A stretch of 64,000 nt of DNA, taken from Amyelois transitella (taxonomy: Eukaryota; Arthropoda; Insecta; Lepidoptera; Pyralidae). The position numbers and the translations under genes were made by a program. Position 1 is the first letter of the stretch; the number at the start of each line of letters is the position of its first letter. This document shows positions 39,001-51,171 of the stretch, one piece after another. Where the stretch lies: positions 6,589,501-6,653,500 of the forward strand of contig NC_083519.1 in the NCBI RefSeq assembly GCF_032362555.1, in the 5' to 3' direction. The notes below the pieces were generated by a model, which saw only the letters and a list, made by a program, of their open reading frames with translations, was not told where the DNA came from and did no database searches.

Positions 39001-39212
39001 TTTAATGTCAATCATGATTCGAAGATGTATATTGAAAATAAAATGCAAAAAACATTCATCAGATTACGTCGCCGGAATTTAAAATTTAACATACAACCAA
39101 AATCCAGTTCACCCATTCCGAATAAGACATAATAATCAATTGGCGACTAAAACCTATTTTGTTACAAATTCCTGGTAATGCATTGTTTTAGACTTACCGT
39201 TTTCTGCAACAA
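36058..39212. other. Spacer between channel and hnRNP M-like genes
   Basis: No coding exon can be supported. A short RTE-tail remnant lies near 36329-36385. Some of this stretch may be 3' UTR of the minus-strand hnRNP M gene, because a strong donor follows its stop codon. Frames at 37061-37349 on both strands have no recognisable domain. A 9-base inverted repeat ('caccttaac'/'gttaaggtg') sits near 36952-36996. Confidence 0.5.
36329..36385 (+). mobile_element. RTE-like LINE tail remnant
   Basis: Retains 'agaatgcagggacc' and 'atggcaagtggaaag', a match to the block order of the RTE tail at 23027. Very short. Confidence 0.45.
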
Positions 39213-42200
39213 TTAGAAGAAACGAACATCAATAGTTCTTCCATCAATGCGTGTCCTATCAAACATGTCTGTAAATGTTGTTAAGGAATTTCACAAATTT
39301 TATGTCATAAACACGTTCATAGTTGCTTAAATTACTAAAGTAAGCGCAGGACAAAAAATACCGTCATTTTTTTTTCAAATGGCGCGCTCGAATATTTTCG
39401 CGCCATACAAAAATGTTACTTCTGCACAGGTACATCAGTGTAATTTCTCAAAGATATGATACTGACTGTACCAAATTTTAAACCTCCAAAACTACTTGGG
39501 CTTATAATGTCAGTCAAACATTCAGTCCATTTAGATTTCATATGAAAATTTGACGATATAATGAATTTTTTTAAAGGATACTGATAGCCCTCTCAGCATC
39601 CCACTCCTTGTGGAAGCGAACAATGGCGGTGTCGGGCGCGGTCATCTCCGCGAACTTAACGTCGCCGCACTCGCTGAATTTCTCCCGGATCAACTGCCAA
39701 GTCACTGTCGGTGGCAGCTGTTAAAAAAGATGTAGATGTACATCACATAGACATATCATGTCTATGTATTATGTGACCCCTTACGGTATAAATAGAACCT
39801 ACAATCTGCCACGTTCAACTGAATGTCTCATAGATAGTGGCAGGTTGCTAGTCCGTCCCCTTGTAGAATTCTAAATTTGTAAGCGCTACTCTTAGTTTAC
39901 TTTAAAAATCTACATGGGAAGTGTGTGCAAGTTTACCTCCGTTTTTACGGATTTGGAACTTACACTTCCCAAATACTGATATACTGAATCTAAATTCCAC
40001 CAATAAGCAATTAAACTAAACGCAGCATTCGAGTTTTCTCAAGACCTCTTTTACCACGTGACAAATTGAGGGGTGAAACATGTTTGTAAACTTACATTTG
40101 TGATCATAACCATGTCGGAAACTTTATCTCTGCCACTTGGCTGTTGACCAGAGTCGCGACCGTAGCCTTGACCGGGCACTTGAACGCCTCCCATTTGCCT
40201 GTTTGAACCTAAATGTATATTGAAAAATTTGCATCAAGTCAAAGGTACGGTTGGCCACATGCGTATCACAGATGTATAAAAAATGGTATAGAGGAGAAGG
40301 TGGTATTGTGGCCCCCTACTTTGTTTTTGAGGCTTTATAAAAAAAGTAAAGTACCTAGAAACTTGAAACATACTTTATAGGGTTCTTTAATCATTTGTTT
40401 ATGCATATTTAACTATGGAATAAATAAAACTCGTACCGGATAATCAGAAATAATATTTATTCTTAAGTAATCAAATTTGGCATAATGAGATCAAGTGATG
40501 GTTATGTGGCACCCTGGGGGGGTCATATTAAATGTATTGCACAATTGAAACCTAACGGCAAAAATCACAAATATAATAGTCGCCTTCTGGACCTGCACAG
40601 GCTGTATGAGCCCATAATTCGCAACTCTGACACTGTATCCATTGCTCTCCAGGTCTGTCATTTGAATAGTTGGTTTCGCAGAACACGCAGAGAACATCTG
40701 TATTTTCAGGAACTCTATTCAAATGTGAGCTATCATCACCGGAATCGGTATTTTCTGCTTCACTGTCAGAGCTACTGCTGGATGTAACATCTCTCTGGCG
40801 CCGACCAGCTTGGCTAGTGCCTCCTCAACCGCGATCACGCTGACACCATCTCCACGAGGACATCCTTGTCCTCGTCCACGCACTCGTCCTCGAGTCTCTT
40901 CTAAGCGCAAAGATTCAGTCAGTTGATTTTTGTAAGGTGATGATGTAATTACTTTTGCTGTTGTCGTCTTTCTACCACGATTAGAAGTCCAGCGAACATT
41001 TTAACAGCTTTTTTATATCCCATGAGCTTATTCCTCACCGCATCAACTGCTTTTTCATTTCTTCTGGGTCCCACGTTTTTTGTTTCTTCCTCGAAGATGG
41101 AGATAAAACGCTTTGTCTAGGCATCTGAAAGAGAAAACAAAAAAAAGAAATTGATAAATTGGTCTTACATGTAATGTGACCCCCGGGACCACAATACAAC
41201 CAATGTGAGGGGGTCGCATTATAAATATTGATATTATCAAAACAAACATACCTAACATATTTATAAAATGCTTAAATTTCATAATTACCTTTGAAATCCC
41301 GCAGAAGAATGTTTAATGAATATAACGTACAAACACAAAAACACAAATTCGATAGTTTTCAATTTTTAAGAAATTATAATCACAACAGTTAAAAAGTTTT
41401 CTCACAAACGTGTTTCGACTGATTCAAATGACCGATGAACGAAGCTAAATCTGACGTATTTGATGGGTGCTAAATATTGCTGCCACAACTAGCATTTAGT
41501 TCCATCAAAAATATGCGAGATAGCGTTATTAGAAAGTATTAATATCAATGGGGGCCAAAATACATGCGGGGGCCACAATTGCACCTTTTCCTCTACTTTT
41601 CTATGTGTACATAAAAGATGATGTTTCACAAAACAAAAACAGAAAAAAAGCAACAGTATACTAAATTTAAAAATACAACAATTTTATAGGTGACACTCAA
41701 AGAAACAGTGTAAAGGAGAAAAGACATAGTTCACACTCTATTAACATCATGGCACGAAATATGAAATATTGTAGAAATTGTATGTCAAAGCAAATCATTA
41801 TTTTTAGAGAAGATTCATTATCAAGAACATCAAATTTAAGCCAAGAACGAAGGTAGGAAACAATTGGGATATACCTAACTTAATTTACATACGCAAATTT
41901 AATCATAAACTTACCAGATAGAGGGCCGCTACTCAAACCAGAGTTATTTCCCATTATATTATTCGCAAGGTTCGTATTTCCAAGTATGTTCGAAGTCAAA
42001 TCTGTGTTGTTGAGCCCCAAATTAGCTGTATTCACCTGCGCCTGAGCCTGAACTTGCGCTTGCGCAGTCAGCACCGTCGCCAGATCAGATGCAGTCAAAC
42101 CCTGTTGAAGCAACTGATTTTGAAGAGCGCCAAGACCTGATAGGCCAAGTGCCTGAAACAAAATTGTTTTTTTTACTAAACATACTAAATCATTTTATAA

Positions 42201-45200
42201 TTTATATGACGTCAACCAATGTTGTGAAACCATAAGATTTGACTATTAAGCGATATGAAGTATCCTATAATAATATTATTAGAATTTTTGAAAAAAGCAT
42301 AAAAACTACAACAAGTATCATGCCTTTAATTATTTCGAAAAAGAAAATACCTCTCGTGTATGTGACTCGTCGAGAGACTCAGAAAACAACATAGCTACAA
42401 CGAAAATCTGAAGAAGAAGTGGTATGCCCTATATACAGAACCAATCTTAAAATTTGGGGCGTATATAAAGGACTTCTCCATTAATATATCCCTATGTCCT
42501 TAATATATCCCTATGTCCATAGGGTAGGTACCTTTCATCCCAGTAGAAACTATAGTTTCTGTGGGATTTGCCAAAAACATGTATCTCTACATGATTAGTG
42601 GTAATACTAATAAGCTGTACAGTTGGCAATAAAGTTGTCTCCACCCAACTGTCACATTTAAAATAATTAATGCATGTTTCTAACATTAGGAACTTTAAAG
42701 AGGAAAGTTAAATAACCCACCTGCAAACCCAAATTTCCCCCCAACGCAGAATTTGTGTTCAAAGTATTTGCCGCCAATCCGGTCCCGAGGCCATTCAAAG
42801 CCACACTAGCAGTAGGCACTGGACCCAAAACACCGGCTCCTATTGATGCCCCGGCATTATTTAAACCCAAACTACCATTAGTATTGGGTTGAGGCAAATT
42901 TCTTGCGACGTCACGCAGTGGTTCCCCATTCGGCCCCAGACCGAGACCTATGCTTTTCAGTCCTTCAGGCAATTTCAACTCAATCTTTTCCACACCACGA
43001 TCCATGCGGACTGTCATTCTGCGCTCGAAAAGCATTTGCTTGTCAAACATTGATATGGCCTGCAATAAATTATACAATTATATAAGAGAAGCTTCGATAC
43101 AGATAGTCAAAGGGTGATTTCGTTTTATATAATGCAGTGAGAATGATAAACATATTAAGTTCCTAAAAGAACAGATTGGTGCAACAGGTGTAAGCAACAT
43201 AACCAGACCTATTTTATCAATTCACTTTAAACAGGCACATTTATCTAATGCAGTGCAGCTTTTAGCACGATCCAATACGAGGTTTATGGTTATCAGATGG
43301 GAGTTGCTTTATGTAACCTGACTTACCCAATTGAGGATTGTAGACAAAACGCACACACTGTGCTCCTCTCTGGTAAAGTCATGTACACCCTATTATAATT
43401 CCCCAATATATACAATTATATGAGAATTCAGCCTTAAGCATCATTTTTACCTGGACAGCTTCAACTGGGTGGTCGTATTCAATTACTGCAAACCCTCTGC
43501 TGTTTCCATCCTTGTCTACAGCCAGATCAATGTTACGCACTTTACCAGCCATCTTGAAGACTTCCTTTATCTTTGCTCTGTCAGCTTTGTAGTCCAACTG
43601 AAAATATGAAAGATATGGTTTTACAGTCATAGAAATTTGAAAAGCCCAGGCTAAAATAGGTCTGACCACAACTTAAAATAATATTTCATTTTAAAGGGGT
43701 TATGTTGTTGTTTTCACTATAATTAAATAATTTTCATGAACATTAAAGAGAAAGGTAAAAATATTTAGATATGATTTAAAAATATCAAAGCAAATAAATT
43801 TAATTACATACTTTTTCAAATTTATAATACTTACATTAGCAACAAAAACTTTTTTCACTAGTGGAGGTTGTACTTTGATGGAATCTAGGAACTGCAAACT
43901 AAGGCCATAAGTGTTGAAATTTTCTGGTTCTCTTTGCTTTGCTCCCCATCTGAAAAAAAAAATATTTGTTTTACTTAATTATATCACATTCTCCGTATTT
44001 TAGAGATTTGTTTAACTTAATTTTATATCCCATATTTAAGAGGCAGTTATGTCACTGCTTTGAATCAAATTGTCAATGCATTTAATATATAACCCATATT
44101 GACAGTCTGTGTGTTGCATGCATTAATGTTCTTATCTGTGACACACAATTGGTCTGGGCCTTGAATGTTCATCTATTAGTATTTATTGTAAAAAAGATAG
44201 AAAGAATACCCTTTATTGCACATAAATTATAACAAAAGTAACTTATCCTAAACTTAGGCTATTGTGTGAAATATTGTTGAGATAGCACAAATCGCCGAAC
44301 TAACCTTGGGGCTAGCTCAATCTGTGCAATTTATCCTGTACCTATAATTATATTCATTTAAAAAATATTATTGTTTTATTTACCTATCTTTATCTTCTCT
44401 GGGCATTCTGTTGCCTCCTCCACCACCTCCTGTTCTTGAGGTATTCATTCGCCCTTCATTTTCTGAAAAAAAATCATTTATATTATGTATATGAACACTC
44501 ATGTATATAAATTACAAATACCACTGGACTTGTTCTTTTTGAACTATGAAATATTTTAAGGTACCCCTAGATTTTAAGAAAAATTATTCTTCTATTATTC
44601 TAATTATTCTTAAAATTCTTTAATAATTAATTTATTTAAATTAAAGTTGGGACTGAGATTACTGCACCCTTCCCATTTTGCTTATCCCTTTCAATTTTAA
44701 TCATTTTCTTGGATGTTAATAAAGGATTAGAATTCAAAGTCAATATGCACCTCCTTCCTCCTTCAAAACAATTTTTCTTCCGTTGAGTTCATATCTGTGC
44801 ATGACAAATAACGCTTTCTTTGTAGCCTCAGAGGTTGTGAACTGGACAACACCGCAGCCTCTTGATTTGCCGTTTTCGTCTTTGAAAATTTCCACATAGC
44901 CAACATCTCCAACCTAAAATAATTACTTCTTTTAACATTTTCATAAAACAACGCACTTAATACTATTATTGCTAGTGTCAAACAATATTTTCTCATTCCA
45001 CAAAATATGCACACTTACCTTTTCCTTGAATAAGTCTTTTAATTCGGTCCAACGATATTCATAAGGAATATTAGAAACAATTAGCCTTCTTCCTTCAGGT
45101 CTCTCTCTGTCATTAGAGCGATCCCTGACTGGCGCATCAGAAAACCTAGTCGATCTATCTCCTCGCCTCGAGCGATCACGGTCCCTTTCCCTGTCGTTTT

Positions 45201-45204
45201 CCAT
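39213..45204 (-). CDS. rump: hnRNP M / Rumpelstiltskin-type RNA-binding protein
   Basis: Ten coding exons: 45204-45019, 44913-44751, 44462-44384, 43949-43835, 43597-43451, 43059-42721, 42152-41915, 40208-40096, 39717-39582 and 39268-39213. All are GT-AG and phase-consistent, giving 523 codons. The arginine/aspartate-rich N-terminus precedes RRM1 (about 40-115; RNP2 'LIVSNIP'). A Gly run and RRM2 follow (about 176-250; RNP2 'KVFVAN', RNP1 'SRGFAVIEY'). A long linker (about 255-440) is rich in Gly, Asn, Leu and Gln. RRM3 (about 455-522) is completed by the last exon 'DRTRIDGRTIDVRFF'. This order matches hnRNP M and Drosophila Rump, nuclear splicing and mRNA-localisation factors. The last exon was added because the previous one ends inside RRM3. 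An acceptor just upstream of the ATG implies a 5' UTR intron. A 'GGTAAGT' donor 15 bases after the stop suggests a 3' UTR intron. A pogo-like transposon lies in the intron between 40208 and 41915. Confidence 0.9.
39772..39892 (+). repeat. SINE-like repeat, copy 12 (diverged)
   Basis: Contains 'cttacggtataaatagaacc', 'ccacgttcaactg', 'gtggcaggttgctagtccgt' and 'aatttgtaagc' blocks in order. It is in an intron of the hnRNP M-like gene, antisense to it. Confidence 0.65.
40289..41595 (-). mobile_element. Pogo/Tigger-like DNA transposon, internally deleted
   Basis: The ends are imperfect inverted repeats: 'tagaggagaaggtggtattg' plus 'tggcccc' at 40289, and the reverse complement of the right end reads 'tagaggaaaaggtgcaattg' plus 'tggcccc'. 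Both are bounded by TA, the Tc1/mariner/pogo target. On the minus strand, a frame from 41124 begins 'MPRQ' and holds a helix-turn-helix-like 'AVDAVRNKLMGYKKA' (with a frameshift before it), as in the N-terminal domain of pogo-type transposases. A second stretch ending at 40552 is a Cys/His finger: 'VLCVFCE', 'WIQCQSCELWAHTACAG' and 'YYICDFC' before the stop. The catalytic DDE core is absent, so this 1.3 kb copy is a non-autonomous deletion derivative. It sits in an intron of the hnRNP M-like gene. Confidence 0.8.
42481..42518. repeat. Two-copy 19-bp tandem repeat
   Basis: 'ttaatatatccctatgtcc' occurs twice in direct succession inside an intron of the hnRNP M-like gene. Likely a replication-slippage duplication. 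Confidence 0.85.
43252..43375 (+). repeat. Dispersed repeat copy, 'catgatcc..tatgggtt' family
   Basis: Diverged third copy: 'gcacgatccaatacgagg', 'tcagatgggagttgctttat' and 'cttacccaattgaggattg'. In an intron of the hnRNP M-like gene. Confidence 0.5.
44200..44340 (+). repeat. LINE-tail-like repeat (antisense wording)
   Basis: Contains 'ctttattgcacataaatta', shared with 59548-59665, then 'accttggggctagctcaatc' and 'tgtgcaatttatcctgta', wording I know from lepidopteran repeats. In the intron between the third and fourth coding exons of the hnRNP M-like gene. Confidence 0.5.
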
Positions 45205-46111
45205 AATTTCAATTACGAAAGCCTGGAAAAAAGCAGTGTGTATGTAATAATCACTGAATAAAACGAGGATGCCGGCACATAGCCATAGCCACACATACAT
45301 ACCGAACCAGGAAGTTCAATACACAACAAGAAATATAAAATAAATATTTTCCACTTACTTTTATGCAATTTATGCTGTAAAAATAATTAGTTTTAATTTT
45401 TCCTAAAATAAATAAACTGTAGTCAACACATCTATCAATACACAAAATGGCGGTGAAGCGCGGAAGGCAGCACAAAAGTCAACGAAAACGAAACAATGTG
45501 AGCAGAAGACAAAGATAAAATCTCAACCAAGCAACGAAATGAATAAAGAGAGTGAATGAGATAAACATATATGAATAAACACAGCGGAAACGGAAAAATA
45601 ACAACTTCAGTTCTAGTGAAGTGGAGCATTAGGCCCCGTCACGATCCGTGCAGCGTGCCGTCGACTTCATCCGACCTAAGTCTGATCGACTTGGACAGGC
45701 TGGATTAAACGTGTGTAATTAAACGCCACACAACACGACATTAACAACTAAATAATATAGTAAATAATATTGTTGGAAATGTGTTAAATACTTCAAATAA
45801 ACAACAATAGTCTATAATCCGAATTTCTGCTTGAGCAAGTGTCAACATTCGTTAATTTAGACAGTTACTTTCTATTCTAGTCTTGGTTCCGCTTAGATAA
45901 CATGAAACGGAACGTAATCTCACGTATGGCGCCACCTAGCGTGTGACTTTGACGTTTTGTTTTTTCCACGGCGGCGGATGACATGACATACGCACACATT
46001 CATGTTTCTGATTGTATTGCTTCATAAATATTTTTCGCCTACGATAGCCATGCAGGAGACAACCTGCGCTAGATTTTTAATAAAATAAGTAGTTGTAGTA
46101 TATTACAAATT
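45205..46111. promoter_or_regulatory. Shared divergent promoter region
   Basis: The hnRNP M-like gene (minus) and Integrator subunit 3 (plus) start on opposite sides of this 0.9 kb gap. It must hold both 5' ends, including a non-coding first exon of the hnRNP M gene (acceptor at about 45224 on the minus strand). No TATA box stands out. Local G+C is higher around 45430-45720 and 45900-46000. No core-promoter motif was assigned with confidence. Confidence 0.55.
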
Positions 46112-49100
46112 ATGGAGCAGCGAAAATCTAATTCTCCTAAACTATTCGTGTGCACCGCCATAGAAAACAAGGATGACGTAGAAGAGGTACCGAGTTCAAT
46201 TTCGCAATTTCCCAACAAAGAATCGTTTTAGTCAGCCATGTACAACCATTATTTTCTGATATCGACAGTAGTGGCGCTACTGTCTACATGGCGCGAAATT
46301 TAATTTTATCCCAATTATCTGAGTGTAACAACTTTTAATTTTCTTTTCCAGAGATATGAAAGAGCTTATAATTATTTTCAATCATTGGTTGCCGATTGTA
46401 GCGAGAAAGAAGCCCATGACGCGTTAAATAATGCTGTTTGTAAAAACCATGAAGAAGTTTCTGTGGGTATGTTGATGTCCATCCTGACTGAACCTCACAA
46501 TGCTACAAAATGCTACAGAGATCTTACCCTTGTCACCAGAGATGGTCTTACTTGTGTGCTCAACAATTTGTCTACCTTAATTCTAGACAGATACTTAAAA
46601 TTTCAAGACACCACCCGTAACCAATTAATATGGCTTCTGAAGGAAATGATAAGGAATGTAGTTACTGGCGTAGATAGCGTGTGCTGGAATCTGATGCGTT
46701 ATGCATCCGGAGGTGACATAACCCCCAAGAATATAATCTTAGTAGAATCTCTCTTGGACATATACATTGAAAATCGTGCATGGTTGGATAAATCACCTGT
46801 ACTTATTTGTATGGTAGTATACACATATTTAAGATTGATAGAAGACCACAATTTACCACATCTGGCTAATTTACGTCAGAAGGAAGTCAATTTTGTTATA
46901 GCACTAATAAGAGAGCGGTTTTCAGAAGTTATAAACCTAGGAAGAGATTTAGTGAGATTACTTCAAAATGTTGCCTGCATTCCAGAATTCAACCAACTTT
47001 GGCAAGATATTTTGTTAAATCCGAAATCATTGTGTCCCACTTTCACAAATGTTTTGCAATTACTGCAATCAAGAACATCACGGAGATATTTACAATCCCG
47101 ATTGACACCTGACATGGAGAGGAAATTAGTTTTTTTGACATCACAAGTCAGATTTGGTAGCCACAAAAAATATCAAGAATGGTTCCAGCGACAGTATCTA
47201 GCAACTCCGGAGTCTCAGTCGCTTCGCAGTGACATGATTAGGTTCATAGTTGGCGTAATTCACCCTACTAATGAATTGCTGTGCTCTGACATCATTCCAC
47301 GGTGGGCAGTAATAGGTTGGCTTCTCACAACTTGTACATCTAATGTAGCAGCATCAAATGCTAAACTTGCCCTCTTTTATGATTGGTTGTTCTATGATCC
47401 AGAGAAGGACAATATAATGAATATAGAACCAGCAATCCTGGTCATGCACCATTCAATGCGCTCACATCCAGCAGTCACCGCCACATTACTAGATTTTCTG
47501 TGTCGAATCATTCCAAATTTCTATCCCCAATATGCTGACAAAGTTAAGCAAGGAATTTATAATTCACTGCAGCAAATAATAGAAAAGCGGGTGTTGCCAA
47601 ATTTACAACCACTGTTTGATTCACCTAAACTAGATAGAGAATTAAGAACCACAGTAAGAGAAACTTTTAAAGAATTTTGTACCAATGGAAATGGTGAAGG
47701 AGTTTCTGGTATTCGTGAAGAAGGGAATGAAGAAATACCAAGGGGAGGGCCTGATGAGCCAGCATTTTCTGACGACGAAGATGAGTCTCCTCCAGCTATA
47801 GTGGAAGCCGCAGTAATAGCAGAAGATACAGATGATGATGACTTACCCCTTTCGGAAGTGCGTGCGCGAGAACGGCCTGAACTGGCAGATGCTATGCCCC
47901 TTTTATTAAGGCCATTTGCCGAGACTCTTTTAGATGAACGGTCATCGTCTGCCACAACTGCTTTACTAAATGCCTGTAGTGCTCCCATGCCGACACCCAC
48001 GGCTCTTGCTGATTTAGTGACCGCCGCAGTGCAGGACTCTCCACCTTTACACATCAATAGTAGTCCGAAACCAGCAGAACTTGATGCAGCATTGAACTCC
48101 CCAATATTCTCTATGTTCCCTTTTCTAACAGCATCTGGAGATGGAGCAGAAGCTAGACGAAAACTAGTATTAGAAACATTCAAAGAAATACACAAACAAG
48201 ATATATATCATAACGTGGGATTCTACTTGTTGTTCTATTTGAAAGTATGTTACGAACGAGAACTTAGAGCAGAAAGGGATGTTACGAAAAGAAGACAGAT
48301 GAAATTCAAAGCTGAACTGTATAGAGAATATTGTAGTTTTTTGGAATTAAAAATAGGCGAAAGTCTCGCAGATGACTTCGAAAGGTGTCAGGAATGTGAT
48401 GCTAATGTTCTAGTTTGGTTGATACCAGATGTGTACAGAGAGTTCAAAGACCAAGCTCAAAATCATATAAGACTCCTTCATACAATAGTTTCCACTTTGG
48501 ATGCCAGTCAATTGCAGCAATTAGTCTGCCTCACATTGCAAGGGAATCTGATGATGTTTAAATCTGATGATATTACAACAATGTTATCAACTAGCCTCGG
48601 TTGGGAAACATTTGAACAATACTGCCTGTGGCAATTACTGACTGCCCATGATATTTCCGTTGAAGATGTATTACCAATAATACCTAACTTGTCTTATAAG
48701 GATCATTCAGAGGCGCTCACATCAGTATTGTTAATGCTGAAGCAAGAGAAACCGAACACAGATGTTTTGCGACAATTATTTTGTAGGCCAGTAGATCAAG
48801 AGGACACATTTGTTGTGTCAACATTGATGTATTGGTGTCAGGATTATGAGGACAAAGTCGGAGATTTAATATCGGTTTTGCTGAGTACACGATACCCAGG
48901 CACCAGTCCGAACAAGAGAAAACGCCCAGGCAAGCACAGCATACCGCCAAACGCGCCACCCTCCGCGGAACTGGTAAGTTACACGATCTTTATTATCATT
49001 ATTTGTATGTGTGTCTAAAAGTTTCATAAACTACTATGAACTATCCAAATGAAATACAATGAACTTTACAAATATATCCGCGACAAACATAACCCTCCAT

Positions 49101-51171
49101 TTACAATCGGATAAAATTGTTAATTTTATTGTAAACTGAAGAGAAATAAATGAACCCTTTTTCATACAAACCAAACCTTGATGGTCAAGTTTACTGACGT
49201 ATTCGTTATTTAAAATGTGTTAATATATTGTTAGCGATTAAGATTGTCACTAATTAGTTTCGTCGTTATCTCCGCAGGTGCTCGGGCACTTGGAACAGTT
49301 AAGACTATGTTGTCTAGAGCAGGATGACATGTCTCTTTTCAACATGCAGTGTATGCAGAAAGCATTGCAGCAAGCGCAGTCCAACAGTAGTGATTCATTA
49401 CGGGTAAGATTTTATGTATTTCCTGCCATTTTCTTTCACTTGGCTTTTAGTTACCGCTCTGGAGATGAGACCGGGGTTTGCCTTTGAACATGGATCCTAG
49501 ATTCGGTGACTCAGGTTTTTACACGAAGCTACTTCCATCTAACTTGAACCCATCCTGTCGATCGATGGATCGATCATGGCAACACATCCAGTTACCTGAA
49601 TGTGCAGGTTTTCTTACGATATTTTCCTTCATCGGAAAGCATCGGTTAGTATTGAAACTAATGTACATAACTTCGATAGTAGTCATGGGTACATGGTATA
49701 ATTATCTCGTGAGTAAGGTTTGTTACTTTGATTGTTTGTATAGGATAATCTTTGGGAATACTGTACAGTTACAAAAATTCTTTTACCATTAAAAAGGTTC
49801 ATCGTCTACAGGTGTTATAGGCTATGTACCACAGTCGAAGCCGTGACAGGCTAAGTTAACAAAAACATGTAATAACCAATGTAGCATAACAATGGTGGAC
49901 CACAAAAATAAATAAATATAACTAACTATATTTGGTTTCCGCCGTGGAGAAACAGTAATAAAGCTGTCTATACATATAGCTATAAAGCTATATATATGTA
50001 TATATCCATAATTCGTAACTAGCTCTAATAAATTATTATTCTTATCTAAGTACCTATATATGAGGGTCAACATGAGCTGAAAACTGAACACCTCAAATGT
50101 TAAGAAAATAGAGAATTTGCCAATAAGCACGTAATCGTCTACTTCGGGCCCAATTCTAAGAAAATATTTTCAGTTTAAATATTATTTTAAAATATATTTT
50201 ATCCTTGAGTGTTTTTAGTTAGGCTTAGGATACATAAACCTCTGAAAAAATAGCTCGAGAAAAATATTCATCGAATGGTCACCCGTGCCGAACCACTACC
50301 GATAAACTAAATTTGTAATAGGTACGTAATAATAAAATGTTTCAAATAAAAAAAAAAAATCAAAAGTAGCGTTGCAACCATTTAATTTTGCATGCTATAA
50401 ACTACTTGGCTTTTTATTTTTACAGAGACAATACGGCGATTTATTTTGCCTAGTATGGGAAGATGAACTGCCGATATCAAGGCGAGCTAGGAAAATGGTG
50501 TCCATGTCAATGCCGATCAACCAGAACTTGCATTCATCCAATGATGATAGCGAGGTAAATATTGTTTTCTTTTTTAATTTACACATCCAATAAAACAATA
50601 TATTCGTCGATACAAAAAAACAAAGAGCATATTTTACTAAATTTATAAAAACACTAGCGACCCGCCCCGGCTTCGCACGGGTGCAAAATTCGGAAAAAAT
50701 CAATGTTATTATACATAAAAAACTTCCTCTTGAATCACTCTACCTGTTACAAAAAACCGTATCAAAATCCGTTGCGTAATTTTAAAAATTTAATACAGAC
50801 AAACAAGACTAAAATAGCGACTTTGTTTTATACTATGTAGTGATGATATAAGTATTTTAAAAACTTCCAACACAATTAGCTAATAACACACCCAACTAAA
50901 TCCAAACCCTTTGAAAAAAATAACCTTTTAAACAAGAAAAAAAAAAAACAAATCATAATCGGTTCCGCCGGACCGTCATCGTATCTCCCGAATGGATGGG
51001 AGATACGATGACGGTCTACGGTTGGATACGAGAATAGGTTAGTCCAATCAAGTTCCTTTTTTATTTGTAAAATAATTTTAATTAATTCAATCGTGTTATT
51101 TTCAGGAGGAAGAGATCGTAAAGCCCAAACAAGCTAAACGTCGGAAGAAGGCGATTTCTGATAGCGATTGA
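46112..51171 (+). CDS. IntS3: Integrator complex subunit 3
   Basis: Five coding exons: 46112-46186, 46352-48973, 49278-49403, 50426-50554 and 51106-51171. All are phase 0 and GT-AG, giving 1005 codons against about 1040 in the human protein (from memory). The N-terminal helical repeat domain is clear ('NHEEVSVGMLMSILTEPHN', 'MIRNVVTGVDSVCWNLMRY', 'VLICMVVYTYLRLIEDH', 'LVRLLQNVACIPEF'). An acidic Ser/Asp/Glu linker lies at about residues 490-530, and a C-terminal domain has 'HNVGFYLLFYLKVCYER' and 'ALTSVLLMLKQEKP'. The protein ends in a basic 'KQAKRRKKAISDSD' tail. INTS3 is a scaffold of the Integrator complex, which cleaves snRNA and paused nascent transcripts, and is also a core of the SOSS single-strand DNA repair complex. 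Exon 2 alone encodes 874 codons. AATAAA lies at 51289. Very secure identification. Confidence 0.95.
49464..49660 (+). repeat. Dispersed repeat in IntS3 intron 3
   Basis: Contains 'caggtttttacacgaagcta', 'gatcgatcatggcaacacat' and 'gaatgtgcaggttttcttac', followed by 'gatattttccttcatcggaa'. I recognise this run from lepidopteran dispersed repeats. The 104-codon frame over it is not a gene. Confidence 0.6.
50650..50850 (+). repeat. Dispersed repeat, 'cccgccccggcttcgcacgg' family
   Basis: Starts 'actagcgacccgccccggct'+'tcgcacggg', the same terminus as 31711. The body is diverged: 'tatcaaaatccgttgcgtaa' and 'acagacaaacaagac'. In IntS3 intron 4. Confidence 0.65.
50971..51016. repeat. Perfect 19-bp inverted repeat, 8-base loop
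   Basis: Arm 'gaccgtcatcgtatctccc' at 50971-50989 is exactly complementary to 50998-51016, separated by 'gaatggat'. It lies in the last intron of IntS3, about 90 bp before exon 5, next to an A-rich run. Confidence 0.95.

Noticed and set aside
40485-40787. 100-codon plus-strand frame
   Set aside because: It is the reverse side of the pogo-like element's zinc-finger coding sequence.
47557-48195. 212-codon frame antisense to IntS3
   Set aside because: It is the shadow of the Ser/Asp-rich coding strand. It has no motifs and no independent promoter or splice evidence.
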